NCBI GenBank assembly: GCA_000739535.1
Contig: DF820466.1
Location: 747,731 to 811,730, forward strand
Source of the DNA: Candidatus Vecturithrix granuli
GTDB taxonomy: Bacteria; Moduliflexota; Moduliflexia; Moduliflexales; Moduliflexaceae
Direction of reading: 5' to 3'
Length of the DNA: 64,000 nt
The position numbers were made by a program, and so were the translations under genes. A model generated the notes under the pieces. That model made no database searches. It was not told the origin of the DNA and was given only the letters and a program-made list of their open reading frames with translations. Positions 10,288 through 19,186 of the stretch are shown here, piece after piece (position 1 is the first letter of the stretch; each line of letters starts with the position of its first letter).

Positions 10288-11658
10288 TTAAAACACCATT
10301 CCCCCTTCTTCCGTCGGATAATGATGGACATCAAGGTTTTCAAACCGCGTGTATTCTTTAATAAATGCCAGTTGAATGGTACCGATGGGGCCGTTCCGTT
10401 GTTTTCCGATAATGATTTCAGCCACCCCTTCGGGAGCATCGTCAAAATAGACATCGGGGCGATAAATAAACATGACGACATCTGCATCCTGCTCGATCGC
10501 ACCACTCTCGCGAAGGTCTGAGAGTTGCGGCCGTTTATCAGTGCGTTGTTCAACGGCTCGACTAAGCTGGGAAAGCGCGATGACCGGTACATGGAGTTCC
10601 TTTGCCAGGGTTTTCAGCGACCGTGAAATTTCCGTAATTTCTTGCTGCCGGTTTTCATGGCGGACTCTCGGCTGCATAAGCTGGAGGTAATCTACAATTA
10701 CCGTTTCTAACCCTTTTTCCATTTTAAGGCGTTTCGATTTGGCGCGCATTTCCAGAATAGACAGAGCCGGAGTATCATCAATATAAATCGGCGCTTGTGA
10801 CAAAATTTCCGACGTATGCGCCAGACGTTCCCAATCGTCATTCTGAATATTGCCGATGCGAACATCATGGGAATTGAGGCGAGCTTCCGCGCATAAGAGG
10901 CGAATCCCTAATTGTTCTTTCGACATTTCCAGGCTGAAAATTGCCGTGGGCTTTTTTTCGCGAACCCCGATATGCTGCGCAATATTCAAACAAAATGAGG
11001 TTTTCCCCATTGACGGTCTGGCCGCAAGTACGATCAAATCAGAAGGTTGAAACCCTGAGGTCATTTCATCCAGTTCCACAAATCCGGTTGGTACGCCTGT
11101 AACAAGGCTTTTCCGAACCGATAATTCTTCGATCTTTTCAAACCCTTTTTTGACAATCTCACTGAGTGGGGTAAAGCCTTGTTTGATACGCCCTTCTGAA
11201 ATCTCAAAGACTTTTTGTTCGGCGTCTTCAAGAATGTCGTTGACATCTTCAGCGTCATCATAACACCGAGTTGCAATTTCGATCGAAGCTGTCAGTAGTT
11301 TTCTGGCAATGGCTTTTTCATGCACGATTCTGGCATGAAATTCAATGTTCGCGGCTGTTGGCACCGCATCCACCAGAGAAACTATATATGCGGGTCCACC
11401 GACATCTTCAAGTTCATGCTGACGTTCCAACTCATCGCGGAGCAAGAGGAGATCAATCACATCTCCCCGTTCATTTAAACGCAACATGGCCTCAAAAATT
11501 TTCTGATGGCTCGGGCGATAAAAGTCCGAAGGATCAAAAATTTCTAAGGCTTTGAAGATCGCCGTATTATCAAGTAGAATCGCGCCAAGAACGGCCTGTT
11601 CTACCTCAAGATCAAAAGGAGGGAGTTTTTCAAGAGATTTTTTTGTCAGCTTTTCCAT
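10288..11658 (-). CDS. dnaB: Replicative DNA helicase DnaB
   Basis: Hexameric helicase of the replication fork. The 456 residues contain the DnaB N-terminal domain (PPFDLEVEQAVLGAILLD) and the RecA-like C-terminal domain with Walker A ARPSMGKTS, Walker B-type VIVDYLQLM, and the end motifs LSQLSRAVEQR and SDLRESGAIEQDADVV. No intein is present. It sits between the cyclase gene (42 bases upstream) and the CorC-type pair. Confidence 0.97.
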   Translation of the reverse strand: MEKLTKKSLEKLPPFDLEVEQAVLGAILLDNTAIFKALEIFDPSDFYRPSHQKIFEAMLRLNERGDVIDLLLLRDELERQHELEDVGGPAYIVSLVDAVPTAANIEFHARIVHEKAIARKLLTASIEIATRCYDDAEDVNDILEDAEQKVFEISEGRIKQGFTPLSEIVKKGFEKIEELSVRKSLVTGVPTGFVELDEMTSGFQPSDLIVLAARPSMGKTSFCLNIAQHIGVREKKPTAIFSLEMSKEQLGIRLLCAEARLNSHDVRIGNIQNDDWERLAHTSEILSQAPIYIDDTPALSILEMRAKSKRLKMEKGLETVIVDYLQLMQPRVRHENRQQEITEISRSLKTLAKELHVPVIALSQLSRAVEQRTDKRPQLSDLRESGAIEQDADVVMFIYRPDVYFDDAPEGVAEIIIGKQRNGPIGTIQLAFIKEYTRFENLDVHHYPTEEGGMVF

Positions 11659-11700
11659 ATTTTAAATTCATCATGGAGGAAGGAGGGACTTCATGTCGTA

Positions 11701-13836
11701 TTATTCAAAGGGTAATTGCACTTCGTACACCTGCACAGGATGTTCAAATCCTTTCACCTTGATTTCTCCAATTTCTCTGGCTGCAATCGCGTGTTTGACA
11801 TACTCGTACGTTTTATGACTGATCATAATCTGTCCGGGAGTAGCTGACGCTTCTAGGCGTTGGGCCAAATTGACATCGCTGCCTAACACGGTGTATTCCA
11901 TCCGTTCAGCAGACCCCATATTGCCGACAATCACATAGCCAGTATTGATGCCAATGCGAATAACGATCGGGTCTAACCCCAATTTTTCTTGAAACTCTGG
12001 TCCCAACTCGCGTACAGCTTTTTGCATATCGATTGCAGCTTGTACGGCTCGTAACGCATGATCCGGATGAAAGATCGGGTCTCCGAAAAAGCACAACAAT
12101 CCATCTCCGATAAATTTATCTACAAATCCATCATAATCAAAGGCAATCTTCGTCATCCGATTGAAATACATATTTAACAAACGATGGACGACTTCCGGTT
12201 CAATGTGATCAGAAAGCGTGCTGAATTTACGAATATCAGAGAACATAATCGTCAATTCTTTCCGTTGTCCCTGTAAAGCAAGACTTGTAGGATTCTCAAG
12301 GATTTTTGTCAACATTTGTTTTGAGACATACGTTTTAAATGCCGAGCGTAATTGTTTGCGCTCCCGATCCTCAGTGGCATACCAGTACACCGTAATTAAT
12401 GTATAGCCGAGAATGAGCGAAGGTAAGACCGGAATCAGCAAATTGAGAATAATTCTATGCGCTATAAACAAGTAGATAGTGATTCCAATATATATGCTTA
12501 TGAAGAGAAAGAGAAACAAAGTGAAACGATAAGGATCTAATTTAGGAGATATAGCGCCAAGAAAGATAAGGAGCACTACCGTAATGAGCACATTCGTTCC
12601 CCATCCGAGTTCGTACAGAAATTGCTCGGTGAGAATCGTATTCATAATCGCGGCATGAATGAACGACAACGGAAAATTCGGAATAAGCGGGTTTGGCCCA
12701 ATATCTCCAGTTCCGCTGACGGTGTACCCAATGGTGCAAATCTGCCCTGCCAGTTCATGTTTCCAAAAGGCGGCGATTTCCGGGTTTTGTTCTGCGGCTA
12801 AGATATCAGCAAACGCATGGGCCTTCCAGGAAGGGAAAAAATTGATCCGCAAATTCAGCCGTTCATCAACGGGGATCCGGATATTTTTTGCGACAGTTGT
12901 GTCAGGGAAATGCGCATTTTGCAGCAGGATATATTTTCCGGGATAGATGATGACATCTTCGGGTCTGACCTGAAGATAGTGGAGCACCGCAGCAAAAGCC
13001 AGATGGGGGATAAATTGATCTTGCACGCGAATCACCAGGGGAACTCGCCGAAATACGCCGTCAGAATCCGGGCTGGCAGAGACATGCCCAAATCCTACGG
13101 CTGCCCGGATTAACTCTTGAAGCGGCAGATAGGCGCGGTTCGCATACCAGAGCGATTCTGGGTGCTCACTGGAAAACGGATAACGAAAAGTCTGTAACAA
13201 CAATTCGAGGCGTGCGGCGTCTTCTTCGCCGGTAAAGGCAAATTCGGTATGGTACAACAATTCAAGTCCGGCTTCCTGACCTAAGTCATTCCATTGCTGA
13301 TCCGAAAGCGCATTAAAATCAATACAGGTGTTGTCCACTTTGATCGTCTTTAAGTCGCTGATAATGGCATCGGCCTGAGAATATTTACGTGAAAACGCCT
13401 GATATTCTTTTGGCGTAAAACAAGGATGATCAATTAATTCAAAGGGACCGGAAAGAATCACGTTGCCCGCCTGTCGCACCGCCTCGAAGAATTGAGAATC
13501 TCCAGGTTCGCTGGATCGAGCGGTAAAGAAAATATCGAAATTGATGGACGAAACTTCTAATGACTTTAGTAAGGTCACCATCCTGCCATGGAGGGAACGA
13601 TCCCAGGGCCAGGTACCGATTTTTTGCAAACTTGAATCTTCAATGCCGATCGTTGAAATTGAAGGGTGGAGAATCACCGATTTTCGCAACCGGAAACGAT
13701 AATCCAGAGTTTTTTCTTCCCATTCTTGAAAGGATTCCTGAAAAAAATATTCTGCCAGGAGAATAACACTCAATCCGATGAATCCTAAAAGAATAGAGAC
13801 AATATAACGATTTTTAATCGGGATTCTCAAGATCAT
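11701..13836 (-). CDS. CHASE2-domain adenylate/guanylate cyclase (class III)
   Basis: Membrane sensor that makes a cyclic nucleotide. Layout: one N-terminal membrane segment (about 12-32), a large extracytoplasmic CHASE2 sensor (about 40-370), three membrane segments (about 380-470) and a cytoplasmic class III cyclase domain (about 520-705). The metal-binding aspartates are visible in MFSDIRKF (D534) and in FIGDGLLCFFGDP. A lysine in VDKFIGD favours ATP as substrate, so cAMP is the likely product. Downstream of a DUF4384 gene and close to pilT/pilU, which suggests but does not prove a link to surface behaviour. Confidence 0.88.
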   Translation of the reverse strand: MILRIPIKNRYIVSILLGFIGLSVILLAEYFFQESFQEWEEKTLDYRFRLRKSVILHPSISTIGIEDSSLQKIGTWPWDRSLHGRMVTLLKSLEVSSINFDIFFTARSSEPGDSQFFEAVRQAGNVILSGPFELIDHPCFTPKEYQAFSRKYSQADAIISDLKTIKVDNTCIDFNALSDQQWNDLGQEAGLELLYHTEFAFTGEEDAARLELLLQTFRYPFSSEHPESLWYANRAYLPLQELIRAAVGFGHVSASPDSDGVFRRVPLVIRVQDQFIPHLAFAAVLHYLQVRPEDVIIYPGKYILLQNAHFPDTTVAKNIRIPVDERLNLRINFFPSWKAHAFADILAAEQNPEIAAFWKHELAGQICTIGYTVSGTGDIGPNPLIPNFPLSFIHAAIMNTILTEQFLYELGWGTNVLITVVLLIFLGAISPKLDPYRFTLFLFLFISIYIGITIYLFIAHRIILNLLIPVLPSLILGYTLITVYWYATEDRERKQLRSAFKTYVSKQMLTKILENPTSLALQGQRKELTIMFSDIRKFSTLSDHIEPEVVHRLLNMYFNRMTKIAFDYDGFVDKFIGDGLLCFFGDPIFHPDHALRAVQAAIDMQKAVRELGPEFQEKLGLDPIVIRIGINTGYVIVGNMGSAERMEYTVLGSDVNLAQRLEASATPGQIMISHKTYEYVKHAIAAREIGEIKVKGFEHPVQVYEVQLPFE

Positions 13837-13888
13837 AAGGCTCTACATTGCTGGGTCTGGGCAGGGGAAAATCCCTGTCCCAAATTTT

Positions 13889-13921
13889 AAAAACCGGGTT
13901 TCTCCCAGAAACCCGGTTTTT
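13889..13921. repeat. Family A palindrome, copy 2
   Basis: Inverted repeat AAACCGGGTTTC...GAAACCCGGTTT between the DUF4384 gene and the cyclase gene, both on the minus strand. Confidence 0.8.
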
Positions 13922-13936
13922 CTCCGTGGATAAACG

Positions 13937-14650
13937 TCAGGGTGTCACTGGATTTTCAGTTTTTCCGGTGGTACCGGTAGGATCAAGCGGAGGGAAAAAT
14001 ACCCCGCTTGTCCCTGTGGATTCAACCGGGGGAATCGCTCCAAATTTCCGCGCTGGCGAGGGGCCTGCCCCGCGAGTCGCAGAGCGAATAAAAAATTGAA
14101 CGCTTGTTCCCGCCCATACTATCTCTTTAAGCTGTTCTAAGCGAGCAATGAGCGCGCTCAATCGTTCTTTATCATCTTTTTTGATCGTATAAAATGGTTC
14201 TTGCTCAAACGTTGTATCAAAAAACGTAAATGGTTCGGTCGTACAAAAAAGATTAATGGTTTCATAGCCAGTCGGTGGGGCAATTTTAATTGGAAGTTCA
14301 AAATGGTGCAGCGTTGAATACACCTTGTCAGCTTCGACCTTATTTTCGGGTACTTTGATACTGGGAACAATAAACGTAATATCCCCTTCTGGCGAAATAT
14401 CCATCAGGGTGATATAACTCTCCTGGCTCACCTGAAATCGAAGCTCAAAAGGTTCACCCAGGTTATATTCCTCTTTTTCGGTCCCCATGCGCACCACGAT
14501 TGACTCCGCGGGTTTCAACTCTTCCAAAGTATTGATTAATTTTTCATACTCTGGAGAAAATGATGTTTCCTGAGCCTGAGCAGAAAACCATGACATGCTG
14601 CTGCTCAACAGCAAAAGTACAATGATTGTATGCCTATTCAAGAACGTCAT
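13937..14650 (-). CDS. Secreted DUF4384-domain protein
   Basis: Exported protein of unknown role. Residues 1-27 form a signal peptide ending AQA. The middle shows the DUF4384 pattern: YNLGEPFELRFQV followed by SYITLMDISPEGDITFIVP, a beta-rich domain. The C-terminal ~50 residues are proline/glycine/threonine-rich (two VESTGTSG-like units) and may be a flexible linker. DUF4384 proteins are often found with CHASE2 or kinase sensors, and here the cyclase gene follows directly. Confidence 0.7.
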   Translation of the reverse strand: MTFLNRHTIIVLLLLSSSMSWFSAQAQETSFSPEYEKLINTLEELKPAESIVVRMGTEKEEYNLGEPFELRFQVSQESYITLMDISPEGDITFIVPSIKVPENKVEADKVYSTLHHFELPIKIAPPTGYETINLFCTTEPFTFFDTTFEQEPFYTIKKDDKERLSALIARLEQLKEIVWAGTSVQFFIRSATRGAGPSPARKFGAIPPVESTGTSGVFFPPLDPTGTTGKTENPVTP

Positions 14651-14774
14651 AACACGTCACTCCTTCGGAAATACAGAAAGCGGGGAAAAAGAAACTGGAA
14701 GACACCGACCTGACGATTCAACCATAATTTCTTGCTTCTCGCTTCTTGCTCCTTTCCATCGTCATTCTTGTGAG

Positions 14775-15938
14775 TTACCGTTTCATCCTGGCCGGGCTTT
14801 TCGGGACGGGTTCAATTTTCTCTGCTTCCCGAAATGCAAAGCCATCCGTGGCTGTTTCTTCGCCTGGTATCGGAAGCCCGGCCGTCTTGATTTTCAACCG
14901 TAAGTTATTGGCGCTGTCCGCATTAACAAGAGCTTCCTGGTAACTAATCGCGCCATCTTTAAACAGAGCGAATAGGGCTTGATCAAACGTTTGTAATCCC
15001 TCATGGATCAATTGCTCCATGGCCTCTTTAATCATATCAACTTCACCTTTTTTAATCAGATCAGCGATACGAGGTTTATTAATCAGAATTTCAACGGCGG
15101 CTCGACGCTTTCCGTCAATAGTTCGCACCAATCGTTGCGAAACAATGGCACGCAAGTTCAAAGAGAGTTGCAGATAAATCTGTTCATGTTTCTCGATTGG
15201 AAAGAAGTTCATAATGCGTTCAATCGCCTGGTTCGCATTATTCGCATGAAGAGTTCCAATCGAGAGGTGTCCGGTTTCGGCAAATTCGACCGCATGTTCC
15301 ATTGTTTCAGCGTCACGAATTTCTCCTATGAGAATCACATCTGGTGCCTGACGCAATGTATTTTTCAGGGCCGCTTTAAAAGAAATGGTATCTGTGCCGA
15401 CTTCTCGTTGGGTAATCACACACTTTTTGTGGGGATGCACAAATTCTATTGGATCTTCAATCGTGATAATATGGCCGGAAGAGTTAGAATTGCGATAGTC
15501 GATCATCGCCGCCAGCGAGGTTGATTTGCCGGAACCGGTCGCACCAACCACGATCACCAGTCCACGTTTTGCCATCACAATATCATTCAGAGCCGGAGGA
15601 AGTTTCAATTGTTCAACGGTAAGGATTTCAATTTTAATCTGGCGAATCACCGCGCCGATACAATTGCGTTGTCTAAAGATATTCACGCGAAAACGGCCAA
15701 GCTTGGGATAGAATAACGCCAGGTTACACTCATAGCTCTCTTCAAATTCCTTTTTCTGCTTGGCGTTCATCATCTGATTCGCCAGATCTTCCGTATCCTC
15801 CATAGTGAGTTTGTAATTCCCGGCAGGTTTCGTGATCCCCTCAATACGATACATTGGCGGGGCGTCATAGGTTAAGTAGATATCTGATGCATTATGCTTC
15901 ACCATAAACTCTAATAATTGTTCAATTTTTAATCCCAT
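14775..15938 (-). CDS. pilU: Type IV pilus retraction ATPase-like protein PilU
   Basis: Cytoplasmic hexameric ATPase accessory to pilus retraction. Seen: N-terminal PilT-type domain (NASDIYLTYDAPPMYRI), Walker A GATGSGKST at about 130-138, Asp box region ITIEDPIEFVHPHKKC, Walker B ILIGEIRDAETM and His box TLHANNANQA. The AMIDYRN, CVITQREVGTD and LHANNANQA forms match PilU rather than PilT. It lies 84 bases downstream of pilT. Confidence 0.85.
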   Translation of the reverse strand: MGLKIEQLLEFMVKHNASDIYLTYDAPPMYRIEGITKPAGNYKLTMEDTEDLANQMMNAKQKKEFEESYECNLALFYPKLGRFRVNIFRQRNCIGAVIRQIKIEILTVEQLKLPPALNDIVMAKRGLVIVVGATGSGKSTSLAAMIDYRNSNSSGHIITIEDPIEFVHPHKKCVITQREVGTDTISFKAALKNTLRQAPDVILIGEIRDAETMEHAVEFAETGHLSIGTLHANNANQAIERIMNFFPIEKHEQIYLQLSLNLRAIVSQRLVRTIDGKRRAAVEILINKPRIADLIKKGEVDMIKEAMEQLIHEGLQTFDQALFALFKDGAISYQEALVNADSANNLRLKIKTAGLPIPGEETATDGFAFREAEKIEPVPKSPARMKR

Positions 15939-16022
15939 AACACGTGTTCCTCGCTCACAAGTTGGTAATGACTCGGTTATTCGTTGAATTGTCTGGAAAC
16001 CATGCCTCCTTCAGGCCTCAGT

Positions 16023-17126
16023 TTACTTTTTGACTCCTGGTGAAGGTCTTCGCAGCTCTCGTTGTTTCTGTTGAAAATTCTTGAACAAGTCCACATTCAA
16101 CGTCTTGGTCATGGCTTCTTCCATGGTCACAACTTTCTTCATCACGAGTTCCACAAGCACTTGATCCATGGTTTGCATCCCATATTGACTTCCAGTCTGC
16201 ATCATTGAGGGAATCTGGTGAATTTTGGCCTCACGAATCAGGTTACGAACCGCCGGAATTCCGATCATAATTTCAAGCGCCGCAACCCGGCCTTTGCCAT
16301 CCGCTCTTTTGAGCAGCGCCTGCGAGATCACGGCGCGTAACGATTCCGAGAGTGCTGCCCGTACCTGACCTTGCTCTGCAGCAGGAAAGACATCAATAAT
16401 TCGATCAATCGTTTTCGGGGCACTGCTGGTATGCAGGGTGCCAAACACAAGGTGTCCTGTTTCCGCTGCGGTGAGGGCTAAGGAAATCGTTTCCAGGTCG
16501 CGCATTTCTCCTACCAGAATGATATCCGGGTCCTGGCGCAGGGCCCCACGTAAGGCCCTGGCAAAACTATGCGTATCAGGGCCCACCTCGCGTTGATTCA
16601 CCAAACAGTTCTGCGATTTGTGGACAAATTCCACCGGATCTTCAATCGTCAGGATATGGCCAAAATCTTCTTTATTGACCAGATCAACCATGGCGGCCAG
16701 GGTGGTTGATTTCCCACTTCCTGTTGGGCCTGTCACTAATACTAAGCCTTTACTGGCTTTCGATACCTGTTTCAGAATCGTAGGCAATCCCAGATCTTCA
16801 AACGTTAAGACTTTCGTTGGAATCTGTCGGAAGACCGCGCTTTCTCCTCGACGCTGCACAAAGGCATTCACCCGGAACCGCGCTTTTTCCCCTGGTAACG
16901 CAATTGAAAAGTCGGCCTCAAGCTCTTCGGTAAACTTCTTCTGTTGGTTATCATTCATGATGTCATAGATCATCTTATGAGCTTGTTCTTTCGAAATGAC
17001 CGGAACATTGAGTTTTTTCATGTTCCCATGAATGCGAAACATCGGCGGTTCGCCCGAACTCAAGTGAACATCAGAGGCTCCCTGTTGCACTGCAAAATCG
17101 AGTAACTGCATTACATCCATAGCCAT
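16023..17126 (-). CDS. pilT: Type IV pilus retraction ATPase PilT
   Basis: Motor for pilus disassembly and twitching. Motifs: GASDVHLSSGEPPMFRIHG at the N-terminus, Walker A GPTGSGKST, ITIEDPVEFVH, Walker B ILVGEMRDLETI and His box GTLHTSSAPKTIDR. The C-terminus retains the AIRNLIREAK-type helix (VRNLIREAKIHQIPSMMQ). Two in-frame ATGs (17126 and 17120) are equally possible starts. The remaining pilus genes are not in the window. Confidence 0.93.
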   Translation of the reverse strand: MAMDVMQLLDFAVQQGASDVHLSSGEPPMFRIHGNMKKLNVPVISKEQAHKMIYDIMNDNQQKKFTEELEADFSIALPGEKARFRVNAFVQRRGESAVFRQIPTKVLTFEDLGLPTILKQVSKASKGLVLVTGPTGSGKSTTLAAMVDLVNKEDFGHILTIEDPVEFVHKSQNCLVNQREVGPDTHSFARALRGALRQDPDIILVGEMRDLETISLALTAAETGHLVFGTLHTSSAPKTIDRIIDVFPAAEQGQVRAALSESLRAVISQALLKRADGKGRVAALEIMIGIPAVRNLIREAKIHQIPSMMQTGSQYGMQTMDQVLVELVMKKVVTMEEAMTKTLNVDLFKNFQQKQRELRRPSPGVKK

Positions 17127-17295
17127 AGTGCACTATCCCCATTTGTAAAGAAAAGAGTCATCATACGAACGCGTTCTGTGTTAGAATGACAACACCTGGA
17201 ACATTCTTGTAAAAACAAACTTATTGACAAAATAACTTTTTCAAAGATATATGAAGCATAGAAGAGATGTCAAGAGAAAAATCGGAGAATCCCTA

Positions 17296-17925
17296 ATGAG
17301 TGTCAATATCATAATGAACTTTGATGAAGATTTAATCAAACAGGTCAAAGAGGACGTTACATGGACCTATCGCTCCTGGGAACCGGAGCAAATTGTTGTG
17401 GTGCTTGGTCGAGGAAATCAGGCCGAACGTGAGGTCTGTCAGGATCGCTGTCAGGACGATCACATTCCGATTATCCGCCGTCGCGGTGGAGGGGGCACAG
17501 TGGTACTCTCGCCGGGAACGCTTGTGATTTCCCTGGTCAAGCGCGTCCAGCACCAGTACCATTTTCATGAGTATTTTCAGCAGATTAATACGTATATTAT
17601 TGAAGCGCTGGAATCATTAGGAATAAAAAATTTGAATCAGCAGGGTTATTCCGATATTTGCATTCGTGATCGGAAAATTCTCGGGTCCTCGATGTATCGC
17701 AGCCGCGACATCCTATTTTATACGGCTTCGCTGATGATCGCCAATGATCTGACGCTCCTGGATCGTTATTTGAAGCATCCGTCAAAAGAGCCTGAATATC
17801 GCCAGGGACGCTCGCATTTGGAATTTGTGACGACCCTCATATCGGAATACCCTGCTCTTGCTTATGCGCACATCCAGCAAACGATTGATGACATTTTGCA
17901 ACAACGCATTCCGCAGATTGAATAA
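17296..17925 (+). CDS. Lipoate-protein ligase A / biotin-lipoate ligase family protein
   Basis: Predicted to attach lipoate or octanoate to dehydrogenase E2 subunits or GcvH. The 209-residue protein has the BPL/LplA fold signatures: RRRGGGGTVVLSPGTLV (equivalent to RRxSGGG) and SDICIRDRKILGSS with the adenylate-contacting lysine. It is short, lacking the LplA C-terminal accessory domain, as in LipM/LplJ-like forms. The ATG at 17296 is chosen because GGAGA lies 7 bases upstream; an earlier ATG at 17251 has no such site. Ligase versus octanoyltransferase cannot be decided here. Confidence 0.75.
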   Translation: MSVNIIMNFDEDLIKQVKEDVTWTYRSWEPEQIVVVLGRGNQAEREVCQDRCQDDHIPIIRRRGGGGTVVLSPGTLVISLVKRVQHQYHFHEYFQQINTYIIEALESLGIKNLNQQGYSDICIRDRKILGSSMYRSRDILFYTASLMIANDLTLLDRYLKHPSKEPEYRQGRSHLEFVTTLISEYPALAYAHIQQTIDDILQQRIPQIE

Positions 17926-17940
17926 AGGCAGAAAAGCAGA

Positions 17941-17972
17941 GAAACCGAGTTTTTGCCAAAACCCCGGTTTCT
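17941..17972. repeat. Family A palindrome, copy 3
   Basis: Imperfect palindrome (GAAACCGAG ... CCCCGGTTTC) 16 bases after the lipoate-ligase stop, first of two copies in tandem. Confidence 0.75.
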
Positions 17973-18006
17973 GAAGTTCATAATTGAATGAGGGCAAGAA
18001 GGTAGA

Positions 18007-18036
18007 GGAACCGGGTTTTTTGAAACCCCCGGTTCC
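18007..18036. repeat. Family A palindrome, copy 4
   Basis: GGAACCGGG...CCCGGTTCC palindrome, 34 bases after copy 3 and 12 bases before the dGTPase start. The outer GGAACC/GGTTCC pair differs compensatorily from other copies. Confidence 0.75.
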
Positions 18037-18048
18037 TGACGCTCATAT

Positions 18049-19089
18049 ATGAATATGTCAATTCGACAGCAGCTTGAAGCCCATGAACAGGCGTGGCTTT
18101 CGCCGAAAGCCAGTTTCAGCGCGGCTACCAAAGGCCGCGAAAAACCGATCAACCCCTGCGACTTGCGCACGGAATTTCAACGCGACCGGGATCGCATCAC
18201 CTACTCGCGCGCATTCTCGCGTCTGCGACGCAAAACCCAGGTGTTGATTTCGCCTCACGGCGACCATTATCGCACGCGCCTGACGCATACGTTGGAAGTG
18301 TCGCAGATTGCCCGAACTATCGCCCGCGCGCTCCGTCTCAACGAAGATTTAGTCGAAGCCATTGCGATGGGACATGATCTCGGGCACTGCCCCTTTGGTC
18401 ATACCGGCGAATATGCGCTGAATTCCCTCTATCCCCGTGGATTTTATCATTCCTATCAAAGCGTGCGTATTGTGCAATGCTTAGAACGAGGCGGGGAGGG
18501 CTTGAATTTGACCTACGAGGTCAGAGATGGCATTTTAAAGCATAGTAAGAGTTACACCAGAATCATCGCTGACGATCTGAACGCCATGCCGGAGACCCTC
18601 GAGGGGCAAATCGTGCGGATTGCCGATAGTTTAGCCTACATTAATCACGATATTGATGACGGCATTCAGGGCGGCATCCTCAAACAGGAGGATCTTCCCA
18701 GAGAATTGTTAGATGTGTTAGGTCATACTCTAGGTGAACGGGTTGGGCGCATGGTGCAGGGCGTGATTAGCGAAACGCAGCGTGTGAACCTGGAACGGGT
18801 GGTCATGTGTCCTGATTTGTTAGAGCCGACCGAAGCCCTGCGCAAATTTCTGTTCGACAACTTTTATCTGACGCCGACCGTCAATCGTGAAGCCGATAAA
18901 TCCAGGCGCATCGTGATCGAACTCTATGAATATTTTCTGGAGCACCCGGGGCAGATGGATATCCGCTTATTCGGCTTAGTTCCTCACGACGATCTGCCCC
19001 AGCTTGTCTGCGATTATATCGCCTGCATGACCGATGATTTTGCCCTGGAAACCTATATCCAGGCATTTGTCCCGAAACGCATCGCGTAG
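18049..19089 (+). CDS. dgt: Deoxyguanosinetriphosphate triphosphohydrolase-like protein (HD superfamily)
   Basis: Cytoplasmic HD hydrolase that splits dNTPs to nucleoside and triphosphate. Seen: the family start CDLRTEFQRDRDRI and YSRAFSRLRRKTQV, then the metal-binding H..HD..D set (RLTHTLEVSQIA, MGHDLGHCPFGHTGE, SLAYINHDIDD). At 346 residues it belongs to the shorter dGTPase-like class. ATG at 18049; a second in-frame ATG at 18055 is possible. Followed by a strong terminator-like stem shared with the convergent gene. Confidence 0.92.
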   Translation: MNMSIRQQLEAHEQAWLSPKASFSAATKGREKPINPCDLRTEFQRDRDRITYSRAFSRLRRKTQVLISPHGDHYRTRLTHTLEVSQIARTIARALRLNEDLVEAIAMGHDLGHCPFGHTGEYALNSLYPRGFYHSYQSVRIVQCLERGGEGLNLTYEVRDGILKHSKSYTRIIADDLNAMPETLEGQIVRIADSLAYINHDIDDGIQGGILKQEDLPRELLDVLGHTLGERVGRMVQGVISETQRVNLERVVMCPDLLEPTEALRKFLFDNFYLTPTVNREADKSRRIVIELYEYFLEHPGQMDIRLFGLVPHDDLPQLVCDYIACMTDDFALETYIQAFVPKRIA

Positions 19090-19120
19090 AGCATGCTGTC
19101 TCCGTTATTGTTCTTCGCAA

Positions 19121-19155
19121 AAAAATCCCCAGACATCGAATAACGATGCCTGGGG
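19121..19155. terminator. Terminator between dgt and the outer-membrane protein gene
   Basis: A 12-bp stem with one mismatch (19127-19138 with 19144-19155) preceded by a run of seven A on the plus strand. Read on the minus strand it is a stem plus T run, 32 bases past the end of the convergent minus gene. Confidence 0.8.
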
Positions 19156-19186
19156 TGCAAACATAACACGATACGGGTGAATTCCG

